DNA of 64,000 bases from Bifidobacterium saguinibicoloris (GCF_019331725.1 NZ_JAHBBF010000001.1:248001-312000), one strand, 5' to 3'; positions 33,588 to 42,516 are shown, numbered from the stretch's first letter. Numbers and translations are program-made. The notes: generated by a model not told the origin, from the sequence alone.

Positions 33588-34916
33588 ATGTCCACGCAAT
33601 CCATCCGCAGGACGCCTGCCGGCCGCACACGCAATCGCAGGGCGTTCTCCCGAAAGGCCCGCACCATCGTCGCAGCCACGGTTGCCGTCGTCGTGGCGTT
33701 CGGCGCGGGCTTCGGCGCATGGTGGCATTTCGGCGACGGAAGGACCACGATCATGACCATGCTCAAGCCCGCGGCGACGCCCGCCACCGAACGCATCACC
33801 GCCTCCGTCACGGATTTCGCCTACTCCTCCGCGCCCGGATTCCTCGCGAAGACGAACGGCGACGCGCACGGCAACGTCAACTACTCCCCCACGTCGCTGT
33901 GGATGGCGCTGGCGCTGGCCGCGCAGGGCACCAACGGTGCCACGCGCAGCCAATTGGACGAGGCGCTGGGCTCCGCGAAGCTCGCCGACGACGATTACCG
34001 TTCCCTGATACGTTCCATCAACGGACGGTACGACGGTTCGAAGTCGACGATGGAGCTCCACGACTCCGTCTGGGTCGACAAGGAATACCGGCTCATGGAT
34101 TCCTACGAGAACGCCGCGAAGGACACGTTCGACGCCGAGGTCAACTCGCTCGCCATGGACCAACGGGCGGCGGAACGGATGGGCCGCTGGGTCGCGGACA
34201 ACACCCACGGCATGCTCAAGCCGGACATCGAGCTCGACGAGGACACCATCCTGACGATCATCGACACCGTGTACGCGGACGGCCGCTGGGAGAGCCCGTT
34301 CGAACCGGAAGACACGATGGACGACACGTTCCACGGCGTCACGGACGAGTCCGAGGTGCCGATGATGATGCGGTCGTTCGACGGAATCGACTACGCCGAA
34401 GCCGGGGACGGCTCGTGGCGGCGCGCGTCGATCCCGTTCGACAACGGCGGCGCGCTCACGATCCTCCTGCCGGAACGTGCGGCCTTCGACGCAATCGCAG
34501 GCGACCCCGACCTGCTGCGCGAGGCGATGACGGCGGACGCCGCGACGGCGAAGGTCGCCATGACGCTGCCGCGTTTCACCGTCGACGGCACGTTCGCGTC
34601 GGATACGATCATGGGCGTTCTGCGCGGTCTCGGTGTCGAGGATGCGTTCTCCTCCGACGACGCCGATTTCTCCCGCATGGTCGAACAGGACGGGCTGCCC
34701 GGCAATCCGTTCATCGGCGAGGTCATCCAGGGCACGCGCATCGAGGTGAACGAGCATGGCGCGAAGGCGGCGGCGTTCACGCAGATGAATGTGGACGCCG
34801 CCGGCGCTCCCGCGGAGGAGAAGTGGGTCGAGTTCACCGTGGACCGTCCGTTCCTCTACGAGCTGTCCACACCGGACGGCGTCCCGTTGTTCGTCGGCGC
34901 CGTACGCAACCTGTGA
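33588..34916 (+). CDS. Serpin (serine protease inhibitor)
   Basis: 442 residues. An Arg-rich cytoplasmic N-terminus and one membrane or signal segment (TIVAATVAVVVAFGAGFGAW) precede the serpin fold: NVNYSPTSLWMALALAAQGT, SFDGIDYAEAG, and PRFTVDGTFASDTIMGVLRG. The reactive loop hinge reads VNEHGAKAAAFTQM, after which the loop runs to EKWVEFTVDRPFLYEL. Bifidobacterial serpins inhibit host neutrophil elastase and pancreatic proteases. The membrane segment implies surface display or secretion. Start follows AAGGAGGA. A two-component system lies immediately downstream on the opposite strand, reminiscent of serpin control by SerRK in B. breve. Confidence 0.93.
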   Translation: MSTQSIRRTPAGRTRNRRAFSRKARTIVAATVAVVVAFGAGFGAWWHFGDGRTTIMTMLKPAATPATERITASVTDFAYSSAPGFLAKTNGDAHGNVNYSPTSLWMALALAAQGTNGATRSQLDEALGSAKLADDDYRSLIRSINGRYDGSKSTMELHDSVWVDKEYRLMDSYENAAKDTFDAEVNSLAMDQRAAERMGRWVADNTHGMLKPDIELDEDTILTIIDTVYADGRWESPFEPEDTMDDTFHGVTDESEVPMMMRSFDGIDYAEAGDGSWRRASIPFDNGGALTILLPERAAFDAIAGDPDLLREAMTADAATAKVAMTLPRFTVDGTFASDTIMGVLRGLGVEDAFSSDDADFSRMVEQDGLPGNPFIGEVIQGTRIEVNEHGAKAAAFTQMNVDAAGAPAEEKWVEFTVDRPFLYELSTPDGVPLFVGAVRNL

Positions 34917-34954
34917 CGCCACCGGACGTCACGCCCGCCACATGGCGAAGGACG

Positions 34955-35980
34955 TCACGACGTCAACGGCAGTGTGAGCCGCATCGTGGTGCCGTTCGCG
35001 GACGTGGATTCGACGTCGAGCGTTCCGCCGTAGCGGTTCGCCACGTCGCGCGCCAAAGCGAGTCCCAGACCGTAGCCCTGATGGGCGGTGCCGCCGTCGT
35101 CGCGCGCGAACCGGCGGAACAGCCGCTCGGGGTTCCCGCCGATGCCGGTGCCGTGGTCGCTCACGCGGATGACGGCGTCGCCGCGATGGTGGTAGCCGAG
35201 CGAGACGGTGACGCGTGTGCCGTCGGGCGCGTGCGCGACGGCGTTGTCCAATACGGCGACGAGGCAGCGTGAAAGCCCCACGGCGTTGCCGCGCACGATG
35301 AGATGCGCGGGGTCGCCGTCGACGTGCGTGTCGATGGTGACGCCGCGCTTGTCGGCGAGCGGGCGGACCGCGTCGACGGATTGGTCGACGACGCCGGCGA
35401 GCGGCACCGGTTCGGCGTCGACGGCGCCTCGGGCGGCGACAAGCAGGTCGGTGATGATCGCGTTCATGCGGTCCACGTCGCCTCTGAGGTCGGCGAGCGG
35501 CGCGTCGATGGGTTGGCCGTGTGCGCGCCGGAAGTCGATGAGGTCGATGCGTGTGGCGATGACGGCGAGCGGCGTCTTGAGCTCGTGGCTGGCGTCGGCG
35601 ACGAAGTCCTTCTGCAGTTGGAACGCGTGTTCGAGCGGCGCGACCTCTTTGTGCGAGTAGTATCGGCCGACGAGTGCGACCGCGGCGACGACGCCGAGCA
35701 CGAACAGGACGGTGAAGCCGATGGCCTTGCGCGTGTCGATGACCATCATGCCGGAGCCGAATTGTTCGGTGACGCTCATGGCGTTCGGGTCGAGGCCGCG
35801 TTCGGTGAATTCGTGGCGCGATCCGAGCAGCACGCCTAGGATGTACAGGATGCCGCCGACGACGGTGATGACGGCCATCGCGACGGTCATGCGCAGGCTG
35901 ATGAGTCCGGCGACGTGTCCGCCTCCGGCGATGCGGCCGACGTGCGCCGTTCCGGCCCCGTCGTTCCCATGCTTCTTCAT
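34955..35980 (-). CDS. Sensor histidine kinase
   Basis: 341 residues. Two membrane helices (about 28-52 and 86-106) enclose a short extracellular loop of about 35 residues. The H-box is DASHELKTPLAVI (His132), N-box VLDNAVAHAPDG, G1 DHGTGIGG and G2 GYGLGLALARD. The small sensor loop suggests detection at the membrane. It lies directly after the response regulator gene, and AGGAG precedes ATG 35980. An ATGA-type overlap start at 36001 is possible. Convergent with the serpin gene. Confidence 0.9.
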   Translation of the reverse strand: MKKHGNDGAGTAHVGRIAGGGHVAGLISLRMTVAMAVITVVGGILYILGVLLGSRHEFTERGLDPNAMSVTEQFGSGMMVIDTRKAIGFTVLFVLGVVAAVALVGRYYSHKEVAPLEHAFQLQKDFVADASHELKTPLAVIATRIDLIDFRRAHGQPIDAPLADLRGDVDRMNAIITDLLVAARGAVDAEPVPLAGVVDQSVDAVRPLADKRGVTIDTHVDGDPAHLIVRGNAVGLSRCLVAVLDNAVAHAPDGTRVTVSLGYHHRGDAVIRVSDHGTGIGGNPERLFRRFARDDGGTAHQGYGLGLALARDVANRYGGTLDVESTSANGTTMRLTLPLTS

Positions 35981-35997
35981 GATGCGTTTCTCCTGTC

Positions 35998-36762
35998 TCA
36001 TCCGCGTGGGTCGCCGATGCGGTAGCCGCGGCCGCGCACGGTGTCGATGATGCGGCGCGTGGTCTTGCCGCGCACGTACGAGACGTACACGTCGACGGCA
36101 CCGATGTCGCTGCCATCGGAGAACGCGGCGCGCAGGATCTCCTCGCGCGGGAACACGTGGTCGGGCGAGGAGGCGAGCGTGGCGAGCAGTTTCGTTTCGG
36201 TTTCGGTCAGGGGCGTGGACCGTCCCTCCGGATCCTCGATGAGGTTGCCGCCGGGTTTGAGCAGCCAGTCGCCGATCATGATGGATGAGGCCTGCGCGTG
36301 GAAGCCACGCAGGAGGGCGCGCAGCCGGGCCTCGAGTTCGGCGAAGTGGAACGGTTTGGTCAGGTAGTCGTTGGCGCCGGCGTCGAGTCCGTCGACGATG
36401 TCGTCGACTTCGGCGAGCGCGGTGAGCATGAGCGCGGGCGTGGTGACGCCGGCGGCGCGCAGGCGTCTGACCAGGTCGAGGCCGTCGCCGTCGGGCAGGC
36501 GACGGTCGACGACGAGCGCGTCGTAGCGGTTCGACGACAGCAGGTCGCGCGCCTCCCCTTCCGTTTGCGCCCAGTCGACGCGATGGTCGGCGCCGAGCAT
36601 TTCGGTGGTCATCGCCCCGAGGCTCGGATCGTCCTCGACGAACAGGACCGCGGGCAGTAGCAGGCGTTCGGGGTCCGTCACGGCATGGGAGGCCATGTCT
36701 CCCGCCATGCCGTTTCCTGCCGTGCGGTCCGTGTCGGCGTCAGCGGCCTTCCGTATCGTCAT
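35998..36762 (-). CDS. OmpR/PhoB-type response regulator
   Basis: 254 residues. The receiver domain begins at about residue 37 after an extra N-terminal tail: acidic pocket FVEDD (41-45), phospho-acceptor Asp86 (VVDRRLPDGDGLD), and YLTKPF near 135. The C-terminal winged helix reads TETETKLLATLASSPDHVFP then REEILRAA and ends TVRGRGYRIG. First gene of a two-gene operon with the kinase. The GCTAAG direct repeat upstream suggests autoregulation. It might control the serpin or FetAB genes, which flank the pair. Confidence 0.92.
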   Translation of the reverse strand: MTIRKAADADTDRTAGNGMAGDMASHAVTDPERLLLPAVLFVEDDPSLGAMTTEMLGADHRVDWAQTEGEARDLLSSNRYDALVVDRRLPDGDGLDLVRRLRAAGVTTPALMLTALAEVDDIVDGLDAGANDYLTKPFHFAELEARLRALLRGFHAQASSIMIGDWLLKPGGNLIEDPEGRSTPLTETETKLLATLASSPDHVFPREEILRAAFSDGSDIGAVDVYVSYVRGKTTRRIIDTVRGRGYRIGDPRG

Positions 36763-36829
36763 CGTCGTCTCCTCGTCCGTTCACGGCGCCATCGCACCTG
36801 TTCCTACGGTTATATCAGACCTCCGAACC

Positions 36830-36846
36830 GCTAAGGCCGCGCTAAG
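36830..36846. promoter_or_regulatory. GCTAAG direct repeat in the response-regulator/ABC promoter region
   Basis: GCTAAG at 36830-36835 and 36841-36846, spaced 11 bases, is the usual layout of OmpR/PhoB half-sites. On the minus strand it overlaps the -35 region of the regulator (-10 TATAAC at 36814-36809). On the plus strand the ABC gene has TTGGCT (36861-36866), 18 bases, TACCGT (36885-36890). Confidence 0.5.
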
Positions 36847-36897
36847 AAACGCTCGGGGGATTGGCTTGGGGCCGCGCTTGGACGTACCGTGCGCGAT

Positions 36898-37749
36898 ATG
36901 AGTGGAATGCATGTGTTCACCGCCGAGCGGGTGTCGTGTACGGTGCCGTCTCCGGACGGCGACCGTACGGTCTTCGCCAGTCTGTCCTTCGCGATCGACG
37001 CGGGCGAGATCGTCGACCTGGTGGGGCCGTCCGGTTCAGGCAAAAGCAGTCTGCTGACGGCGTTCGCGCTGCTGAACCCGCATGCGACCGGTTCGTTCGC
37101 GCTTCAGGGCCGCGATTCCGGTGGGTTCACGCCGCAGCGTTGGCGGCGGGAGGTCGCGTATCTGCCGCAGAAGCCGATTCTGCCCGGCGCCACGGTGGCC
37201 GACGCGATCCGCCTGCCGTACATGCTGGCGGTGCGCGCCGACGAAGCCGTCGACGCCGCCGGTCCGGCGGCGTCGACGCGGCGTCCGGGACCGGTCGCCA
37301 GGTTCGCACGCCTGTTCCGCGATGATGCGGCGAAGGCGCGCGAACTGCTGCCGGAGGAGCGCATCCGCGCGACGCTGGATGCGATGGGCTGTAAGGACAT
37401 CGACCTGACCCGCGCCCCGCACGACCTGTCCGGAGGACAGGCGGCACGCGTCTCGTTGGCGCGCACGCTGCTCACCCGTCCGAAGGTGCTGCTCGCCGAC
37501 GAGGTGGATGCGGGGTTGGATGACGGGAACGCGGAGAAGGTCGCCGAGATCATGGCGGACGCGGCCGCACGCGGCATGGCGATCGTCCGCATCAGGCATC
37601 GGCCGCCGGACGGACGGGCTGCACGCATCGTCACCCTGGCCGACGGGATGTTGAGCGAATCGGAGGCGGAACCGGCCGCTGTGACGGACGGAACGGCGGC
37701 CGACACGGCGGACGGAACGGAGCACGGACCTAAGGAGGAGCGGGCATGA
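36898..37749 (+). CDS. fetA: ABC transporter ATP-binding protein, FetA-like
   Basis: 283 residues. Walker A GPSGSGKSS, signature LSGGQAARVSLARTLL, Walker B VLLADEVDAGLD and an H-loop His in IRHRPP. A long insert between Q-loop and signature (about 105-150, GPVARFARLFRDDAAKAREL) is unusual for this small ATPase class. The partner permease gene overlaps by ATGA. FetAB-type systems export iron or help with oxidative stress in E. coli. TACCGT, seven bases, then ATG 36898 indicates a leaderless start. Confidence 0.85.
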   Translation: MSGMHVFTAERVSCTVPSPDGDRTVFASLSFAIDAGEIVDLVGPSGSGKSSLLTAFALLNPHATGSFALQGRDSGGFTPQRWRREVAYLPQKPILPGATVADAIRLPYMLAVRADEAVDAAGPAASTRRPGPVARFARLFRDDAAKARELLPEERIRATLDAMGCKDIDLTRAPHDLSGGQAARVSLARTLLTRPKVLLADEVDAGLDDGNAEKVAEIMADAAARGMAIVRIRHRPPDGRAARIVTLADGMLSESEAEPAAVTDGTAADTADGTEHGPKEERA

Positions 37750-38546
37750 GCGGCAACGCGTACGACATCGACGTCTGGGGCCTCATGGTGGCCCTCGCCA
37801 TGGTGGCGGTGGCCGCGGGCGTGAGCGGGCTCATGCGCATGGGCATCGGCAGGTCGCTGCTGTGGTCGGCGTGCCGCGCCCTGCTGCAGCTGTGCGCGAT
37901 GGGCTTCGTCATCGGCTACGTGATCCGCGCGGACAACGTGTTCCTCGTGTTCGCGACGATCGGCGTGATGCTCGTCGCCGCCGTGCAGATCACCCTCTCG
38001 CGCGCCAAAGGCATACCGAAGGGATTGGCGGGGCCGGTGCTGCTGAGCCTGACCATCACGATGCTGCTCATGATCGCGCTCGTCACGGAACTCGTGGTGC
38101 GCCCCCACCCGTGGTATGCGCCGCAGCTGGTCGTGCCGCTGACCGGCATGCTGCTCGGCAACACGGTCTCCGCCTTGGCGGTGGGCCTGAGCCGATTCTA
38201 CGAGAGCATGGACGAGCGGCGCGACGAGATCGACACGATGCTCGCGTTGGGCGCCACCGCTTGGGAGGCGTCCAGACCGTCAATCGTCTCGTCGATCCGT
38301 CTCGGACTCCTGCCCACGATGGCGACGCTCGCCTCCTGCGGCATCGTCACCATCCCCGGCATGATGGCCGGCCAGGTCATCGCCGGCGGCGACCCGCTGG
38401 AGGCCGCCAAATACCAGTTCGTCGTGTTCGCCGCGATCTCCGCGCTGACGCTCATCGCCGACGGATTAATCATGGCGATGGTGTACCGCACCTGCTTCAC
38501 CGCATCCGACCAGTTCAGGCCGCAGGCCATGCGCGGAACCCGCTGA
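37746..38546 (+). CDS. fetB: ABC permease, UPF0014/FetB family
   Basis: 266 residues, about seven helices. It carries the family pattern of Arg-Leu-Leu-Gln in the second helix (SACRALLQLCAMGFVIGYVI), RPHPWYAPQLVVPLTGMLLG, then MLALGATAWEASRPSIVSSI and IPGMMAGQVIAGGDPLEAAK. It is the membrane half of a metal (iron) exporter with the preceding ATPase. The ATG overlaps the ATPase stop, so the two are translationally coupled. Confidence 0.9.
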   Translation: MSGNAYDIDVWGLMVALAMVAVAAGVSGLMRMGIGRSLLWSACRALLQLCAMGFVIGYVIRADNVFLVFATIGVMLVAAVQITLSRAKGIPKGLAGPVLLSLTITMLLMIALVTELVVRPHPWYAPQLVVPLTGMLLGNTVSALAVGLSRFYESMDERRDEIDTMLALGATAWEASRPSIVSSIRLGLLPTMATLASCGIVTIPGMMAGQVIAGGDPLEAAKYQFVVFAAISALTLIADGLIMAMVYRTCFTASDQFRPQAMRGTR

Positions 38547-38700
38547 CCGCCGTGACGGGTCGGGGTGGGCGGCGGTACGGCTTCACATGGACGCCGTCCC
38601 GCCGCCCTTCGTTTTCCCATTGTTTTCCGGCGATTCCCCCGACCCGCCGCACACGGGCGCTACCATGGTGGCTGACGGGACGTGGCTCCCGCAGGTATGA

Positions 38701-40326
38701 ATGAGTATGAGTAGCGAAGAAAACAGCGACAAGACAATGGAAAACAGTGGATATGCGATCGACCGCTCGTGGCTGACCGAGGCGAAGGAAGGCATCAGCC
38801 AGTGGTCGTACATCATGTTGAAGGACGCGGACGGCAACGACATCGATTGGGATTGGGTGCGTTCGCTCGACCTGGAGCACGGCATCGGCGTGGCCTCCCC
38901 GGACGACTACGAGCCCGGCGCCACGTCCAGCGCGCACGACCTGCTCAAGGCCAATCTGGGGATTCGCGACCGCCTCGAGGCGATCATCGCGAAGATGAGC
39001 ATGACGTTCATGCGCGACTTCGACCGGCGCATCAAGACCTACGACCTGCCGCGTGCACTCGCCTACGCGGACCGCAGGCTCAACGACCAGATCGCGCTGC
39101 TGCGCGACCGCGGCATCGCGGAAGGGCTGTGGACCGTCGAGGACGAGGAGCGCGAGCGCGTCACCGTGCCGGTGCTCACCGCCGCGAAGGACGGCGTGGT
39201 CGTCGACGACATCCAGGACCGCACCGCCGAGATCGTCAACGCGCGCGCCGAACAGCGCAAGGCCGACCGCGCCAAGCGCGAGGCCGCGCGGCTGCACCGC
39301 GAGCACGCCCTGTTCGAGGCGGACGAGGTGAAGGACGGGTCCGTCGAGGCGGGGCCGGACGAATCGGCGCCTGCGGATTCGAGTTCGGATCAGGGCAGCC
39401 CCGACTATCTCATCGAGGGACAGCCGGTCATCAACGACGACAACCCGGCCGTGCCGTCCGTCGAGCAGGTGAACCGGGACGAGACCGCCGTGCCGGAGGC
39501 CCGGTTCGAGAAGTCCCGCCATGCGGCCGCCGAGCATGTGGCCGCCCGAGAGGCGGCGCGCCCGAAGGATTATTGGCGTGAGGTGTTCCTGCCGGGACGC
39601 GACGTGGACAAGGTGATGGGCATCGACCTGGAGACGAACGGCACGGAACCGTACCGCGCGTACATCATCGACGTGGGCTTCGAATACATGAACATGAAGT
39701 CCCCACGTCCGGCGGACGCGCCCACCGGCTACGAGTACGACAAGGACTATTACGAGGGCGGAGACGCGTACGACCAGCACCGGTTCTCCTTCGGCGTGAC
39801 CGACGAGGCGGCGCGCCACGGCAACCCGTTCATCATCCAGCTGACCGGCATCGACATCAGGCAGCGCGTCGGCATCGACTATCCGATGTTCGACGAGGAC
39901 CAGACCGCGCAGGCCGATCTGCTGAAGCGTCTCACCGCGCAGCCGTTCGTGGCGCACATGGCCACGTTCGAGCACAGCTTCTTCATGCTCAACGTGAAGG
40001 GGTATGCGGAGGCGTACCGCAACGGCCATGTGACCATCATCGACACGCTGCCGATGAGCCGCCTGTGGGACGAGGGCTCCATCCCCAGCGAGGAGCATCC
40101 CGACGGCGACAATCGTCTCGACGCGTACGCAAAGCGCCAGGGCGCGCTGCGCGAGGACGACGCCGAACGTCACCTGGGCCTCGAGGACACGCACATCATG
40201 CTCCTCGCGATGAAGCATCATCTCAAGCAGCTGCAGGTGGAGGCCCGCGGGCCGTGGGGCCCGAACGGCAAGGCGGGCGTGGGCGGCAAGCGCATCGTCA
40301 GCCGTCGCCGTCACTGGAGGCGCTGA
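38701..40326 (+). CDS. DEDD-type 3'-5' exonuclease-like protein with long N-terminal region
   Basis: 541 residues. The N-terminal 270 residues are mainly helical and charged with an acidic linker. The C-terminal third resembles a DnaQ/RNase T-type fold: GIDLETNG (DxE, near 303), FVAHMATFEHSFFML, and HLGLEDTHIM with a late Asp. Two of the usual acidic positions are easily seen and the rest are less certain. The family seems actinobacterial. A nucleic-acid repair or turnover role is plausible but unproven. There is no clear RBS (ATG 38701 or 38707), and a 154-base gap separates it from fetB. Confidence 0.65.
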   Translation: MSMSSEENSDKTMENSGYAIDRSWLTEAKEGISQWSYIMLKDADGNDIDWDWVRSLDLEHGIGVASPDDYEPGATSSAHDLLKANLGIRDRLEAIIAKMSMTFMRDFDRRIKTYDLPRALAYADRRLNDQIALLRDRGIAEGLWTVEDEERERVTVPVLTAAKDGVVVDDIQDRTAEIVNARAEQRKADRAKREAARLHREHALFEADEVKDGSVEAGPDESAPADSSSDQGSPDYLIEGQPVINDDNPAVPSVEQVNRDETAVPEARFEKSRHAAAEHVAAREAARPKDYWREVFLPGRDVDKVMGIDLETNGTEPYRAYIIDVGFEYMNMKSPRPADAPTGYEYDKDYYEGGDAYDQHRFSFGVTDEAARHGNPFIIQLTGIDIRQRVGIDYPMFDEDQTAQADLLKRLTAQPFVAHMATFEHSFFMLNVKGYAEAYRNGHVTIIDTLPMSRLWDEGSIPSEEHPDGDNRLDAYAKRQGALREDDAERHLGLEDTHIMLLAMKHHLKQLQVEARGPWGPNGKAGVGGKRIVSRRRHWRR

Positions 40327-40361
40327 CCGGAATGACCGTCGGCCGCCACAGGCCCCGTCGG

Positions 40362-40895
40362 TCATTCGAGGACGCCGAGCTCGCGTTCCAGCCACGCGCG
40401 TTCGGCGTCGATCTCGGCGTCATGGATGGCGATGACGGCGCGACGGTATTTGTCTTCGACCTTGTCGTTGTCGATGGGGCCTTCGCCGTCGCTGTACAGG
40501 CGCCGCACGTCGGCTTCGGCAAGCGAGTCGAGACGTCGGCGCAATACGGCGCGTCTGTCGTCCTCGTCGGGAATGACAGACAGGAACGACATGACGACCG
40601 CCCATTTGGTGATGTTGGTGAGCATATATCCGCTCGTGCCCTTGAGTTCCTCGACAAGCGCCTCGCGGCCGGCGGGTTCGAGGTGGAATTCGCGCAGCCG
40701 ACGGCCGTTGACGACCGTGTAGGTCTCGCCGATGTATCCGGCCTTGACGAAGCGTCCGGTGACGGCATGGAGCGTGCCGTCGGAGACCGCCTGCATGTAT
40801 CCCTGCAGTTGCTCCATCTTCTTGCGCAGCCGGTAGCCGCATGCGGGACCTTCGGTGAGGAACCCCAAGGTCATCAGCTCTATCGTGTTCATCAT
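40362..40895 (-). CDS. PadR family transcriptional regulator, copy 1
   Basis: 177 residues. The winged helix reads TIELMTLGFLTEGPACGYRL then RKKMEQLQGYMQAVSDGTLH, followed by AVTGRFVKAGYIG, and the C-terminal helices are dimerising. A TATCAT box lies seven bases before ATG 40895, so the start is likely leaderless, and a perfect palindrome overlaps this promoter. It is divergent from the F420-reductase-like gene, with a paralogue on that gene's far side. PadR proteins sense phenolic or toxic compounds. Confidence 0.9.
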   Translation of the reverse strand: MMNTIELMTLGFLTEGPACGYRLRKKMEQLQGYMQAVSDGTLHAVTGRFVKAGYIGETYTVVNGRRLREFHLEPAGREALVEELKGTSGYMLTNITKWAVVMSFLSVIPDEDDRRAVLRRRLDSLAEADVRRLYSDGEGPIDNDKVEDKYRRAVIAIHDAEIDAERAWLERELGVLE

Positions 40896-40914
40896 GCCCA
40901 CCATGATATCTCTC

Positions 40915-41038
40915 TTCGAGATATCTCGAAACGACACGCCGACGGCGAACACCTGTCACCAGACTCCCCCGTCGCGGAATTCCGCCATTCTGCAGCCTGT
41001 CATACATTGATTCGATATATCTCAGCTTGAAATATATC
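40915..41038. promoter_or_regulatory. PadR-type operators in the divergent promoter
   Basis: TTCGAGATATCTCGAA (40915-40930) is a perfect 16-bp palindrome just upstream of the PadR -10 box. A second dyad, GATATAT (41014-41020) with ATATATC (41032-41038), faces the reductase gene. Both share GATAT half-sites, suggesting one regulator on both promoters. The remaining 140 bases before the reductase show nothing else. Confidence 0.6.
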
Positions 41039-41178
41039 AATACCTCGAATAGAGTGATGACCAGCGCCAGGGCGACGGGAACCCCAATCGAGGGCCGCCG
41101 CCGGAGGCGACAAGCGGACAACAGCAACCACACCGCGCATCCACCCCGGACGCACGGCACGACGAAAGGAAAACCACC

Positions 41179-41796
41179 ATGAGCAACATCACCATCTTCG
41201 GCGCGGGCAACATCGGATCCGCCGTGGCGGGCATCGCCGCCAAGGCCGGCGCGGCCGTGCAGGTCATCGACCGCAACCCGGACAAGGCCGCGGCCGCGGC
41301 CGAAGGCGTCACCGGCGCCAAGTTCGGAGAGGCCGTCACCGGCGACATCGTCGTGCTTGCCCTGCCGTTCCCGGCCTATGAGGAGGTCCTCGCCGCCTAC
41401 GCCGACCAGCTGGCCGGCAAGACCGTGGTCGACGTGTCCAACCCGATTGACTTCACCACCTTCGACCTGGCGCTGCCGGAGGGCGCGAAGTCCGCCGCCG
41501 AATGGCTGGCCGGCAAGCTGCCGCAGTCCAAGGTCGTCAAGGGCTTCAACACCACCTTCGCCGCAACCCTCGCCTCCGGCGTCAACGACGGCGCCCCCAC
41601 CGTCGTCCAGCTCGCCTCCGACGACGATGCAGCCAAGAAGTCCGTCGCCGCGTTCATCGAGGCCGCGGGCCTGAAGACCGTGGACGCCGGCCCGCTCAAG
41701 CGCGCCCAGTACCTCGAGGGCTACGGCGCCCTGCAGATCGTCCTCGGCGTGACCGAGCAGACCCCGTGGACCGGCGGCTTCAAGGTCGTCAAGTAA
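41179..41796 (+). CDS. NADPH-dependent F420-reductase-like protein (NAD(P)-binding)
   Basis: 205 residues. N-terminal Rossmann motif IFGAGNIGSAVAGIAAKAGA (GxGxxG) with Arg/Asn after strand 2 (VIDRNPDK), then VVLALPFPAY and VVDVSNPIDF. This is the fold of F420H2:NADP oxidoreductase and related metalloreductase domains. Bifidobacteria lack F420, so it probably uses another flavin or NADPH substrate. The start follows CGAAAGGAAAACC. It lies between two PadR regulators and ends with a 21-bp hairpin. Confidence 0.85.
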   Translation: MSNITIFGAGNIGSAVAGIAAKAGAAVQVIDRNPDKAAAAAEGVTGAKFGEAVTGDIVVLALPFPAYEEVLAAYADQLAGKTVVDVSNPIDFTTFDLALPEGAKSAAEWLAGKLPQSKVVKGFNTTFAATLASGVNDGAPTVVQLASDDDAAKKSVAAFIEAAGLKTVDAGPLKRAQYLEGYGALQIVLGVTEQTPWTGGFKVVK

Positions 41797-41813
41797 GCGG
41801 CCATCCGCGCAGA

Positions 41814-41861
41814 AACGGCTGGGCCCCGACGCGATACGGTTCGCGTCGGGGCCCAGCCGTT
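41814..41861 (+). terminator. Very strong hairpin after the F420-reductase-like gene
   Basis: A 21-bp perfect stem (41814-41834 with 41841-41861) and six-base loop lie between convergent genes. It should terminate both. Only a short U-rich stretch follows. Confidence 0.8.
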
Positions 41862-41887
41862 CGTCATGAGGGAACGCGGAAACACAC

Positions 41888-42418
41888 CTATGCTTCGATG
41901 CCGAGCATCGAACGCAGCCATTCGAGTTCGGCCGCGACCTGCGCGTCATGCACGGTGATGAGACCGCGGCGGTACGGGTCGTCGATGTGGTCGATCGACA
42001 GCGGGTTGCCCGCGTCGCAGTAGAAGAAGTGCACGTCGCCGCCGGACAGCAGGTCGTAGCGGCGGCGCAGCACCGCGTCGCGGTCGGCCTTGTCCGGTAC
42101 GACGGACAGGAAGGTGAGCACGACGCGCCACCGGTTGAAATCGGTGAGGATGAAGCCGTCCGCGGTTTTCAACGCCTCGACGAGCGCCTCGCGGCCGGCC
42201 GGCTCCAACGTGAACAGGTGGCGCTGGCGACCGTCGCGCACGTCGGTCTGCTCGGAGATGAGCCCGGCCTTGGCGAGACGGCCGGTCGCCGGGTAGATGG
42301 CGCCGTCGCTGAACTTGCGCATGTCCCCCTGCAGCTGCTCCATCTTCTTGCGCAGCTCGTAGCCGCACATCGTCTTCTCGGACAGGAATCCGAGAATCAT
42401 CATCTCGATCAGGCTCAT
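41888..42418 (-). CDS. PadR family transcriptional regulator, copy 2
   Basis: 176 residues, homologous to the regulator at 40362 along its whole length (LIEMMILGFLSEKTMCGYEL, RKKMEQLQGDMRKFSDGAIY, PATGRLAKAGLIS). GAGGT precedes the start. It is convergent with the reductase gene and lies 98 bases beyond the MATE pump stop on the same strand, so it may belong to the pump's transcription unit or have its own promoter (TATGTCGAAACG region). Confidence 0.9.
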   Translation of the reverse strand: MSLIEMMILGFLSEKTMCGYELRKKMEQLQGDMRKFSDGAIYPATGRLAKAGLISEQTDVRDGRQRHLFTLEPAGREALVEALKTADGFILTDFNRWRVVLTFLSVVPDKADRDAVLRRRYDLLSGGDVHFFYCDAGNPLSIDHIDDPYRRGLITVHDAQVAAELEWLRSMLGIEA

Positions 42419-42516
42419 ACCCTCAACTCACCTCGTTTCGACATACTCACGCCATGATAGCGGCCGGCACGGATGCCCTTCGCCTGCGGCGGAGCGGGAC
42501 GCCCATCCGCTCGAAT

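Noticed and set aside
31593-34922. 1109-codon frame on the minus strand across glucuronidase, MFS and serpin
   Set aside because: Arg/Ala-rich reading of the wrong frame over three well-supported genes.
40896-41178. Riboswitch in the PadR/reductase gap
   Set aside because: Only short dyads typical of protein operators are seen. No extended conserved fold was recognised.
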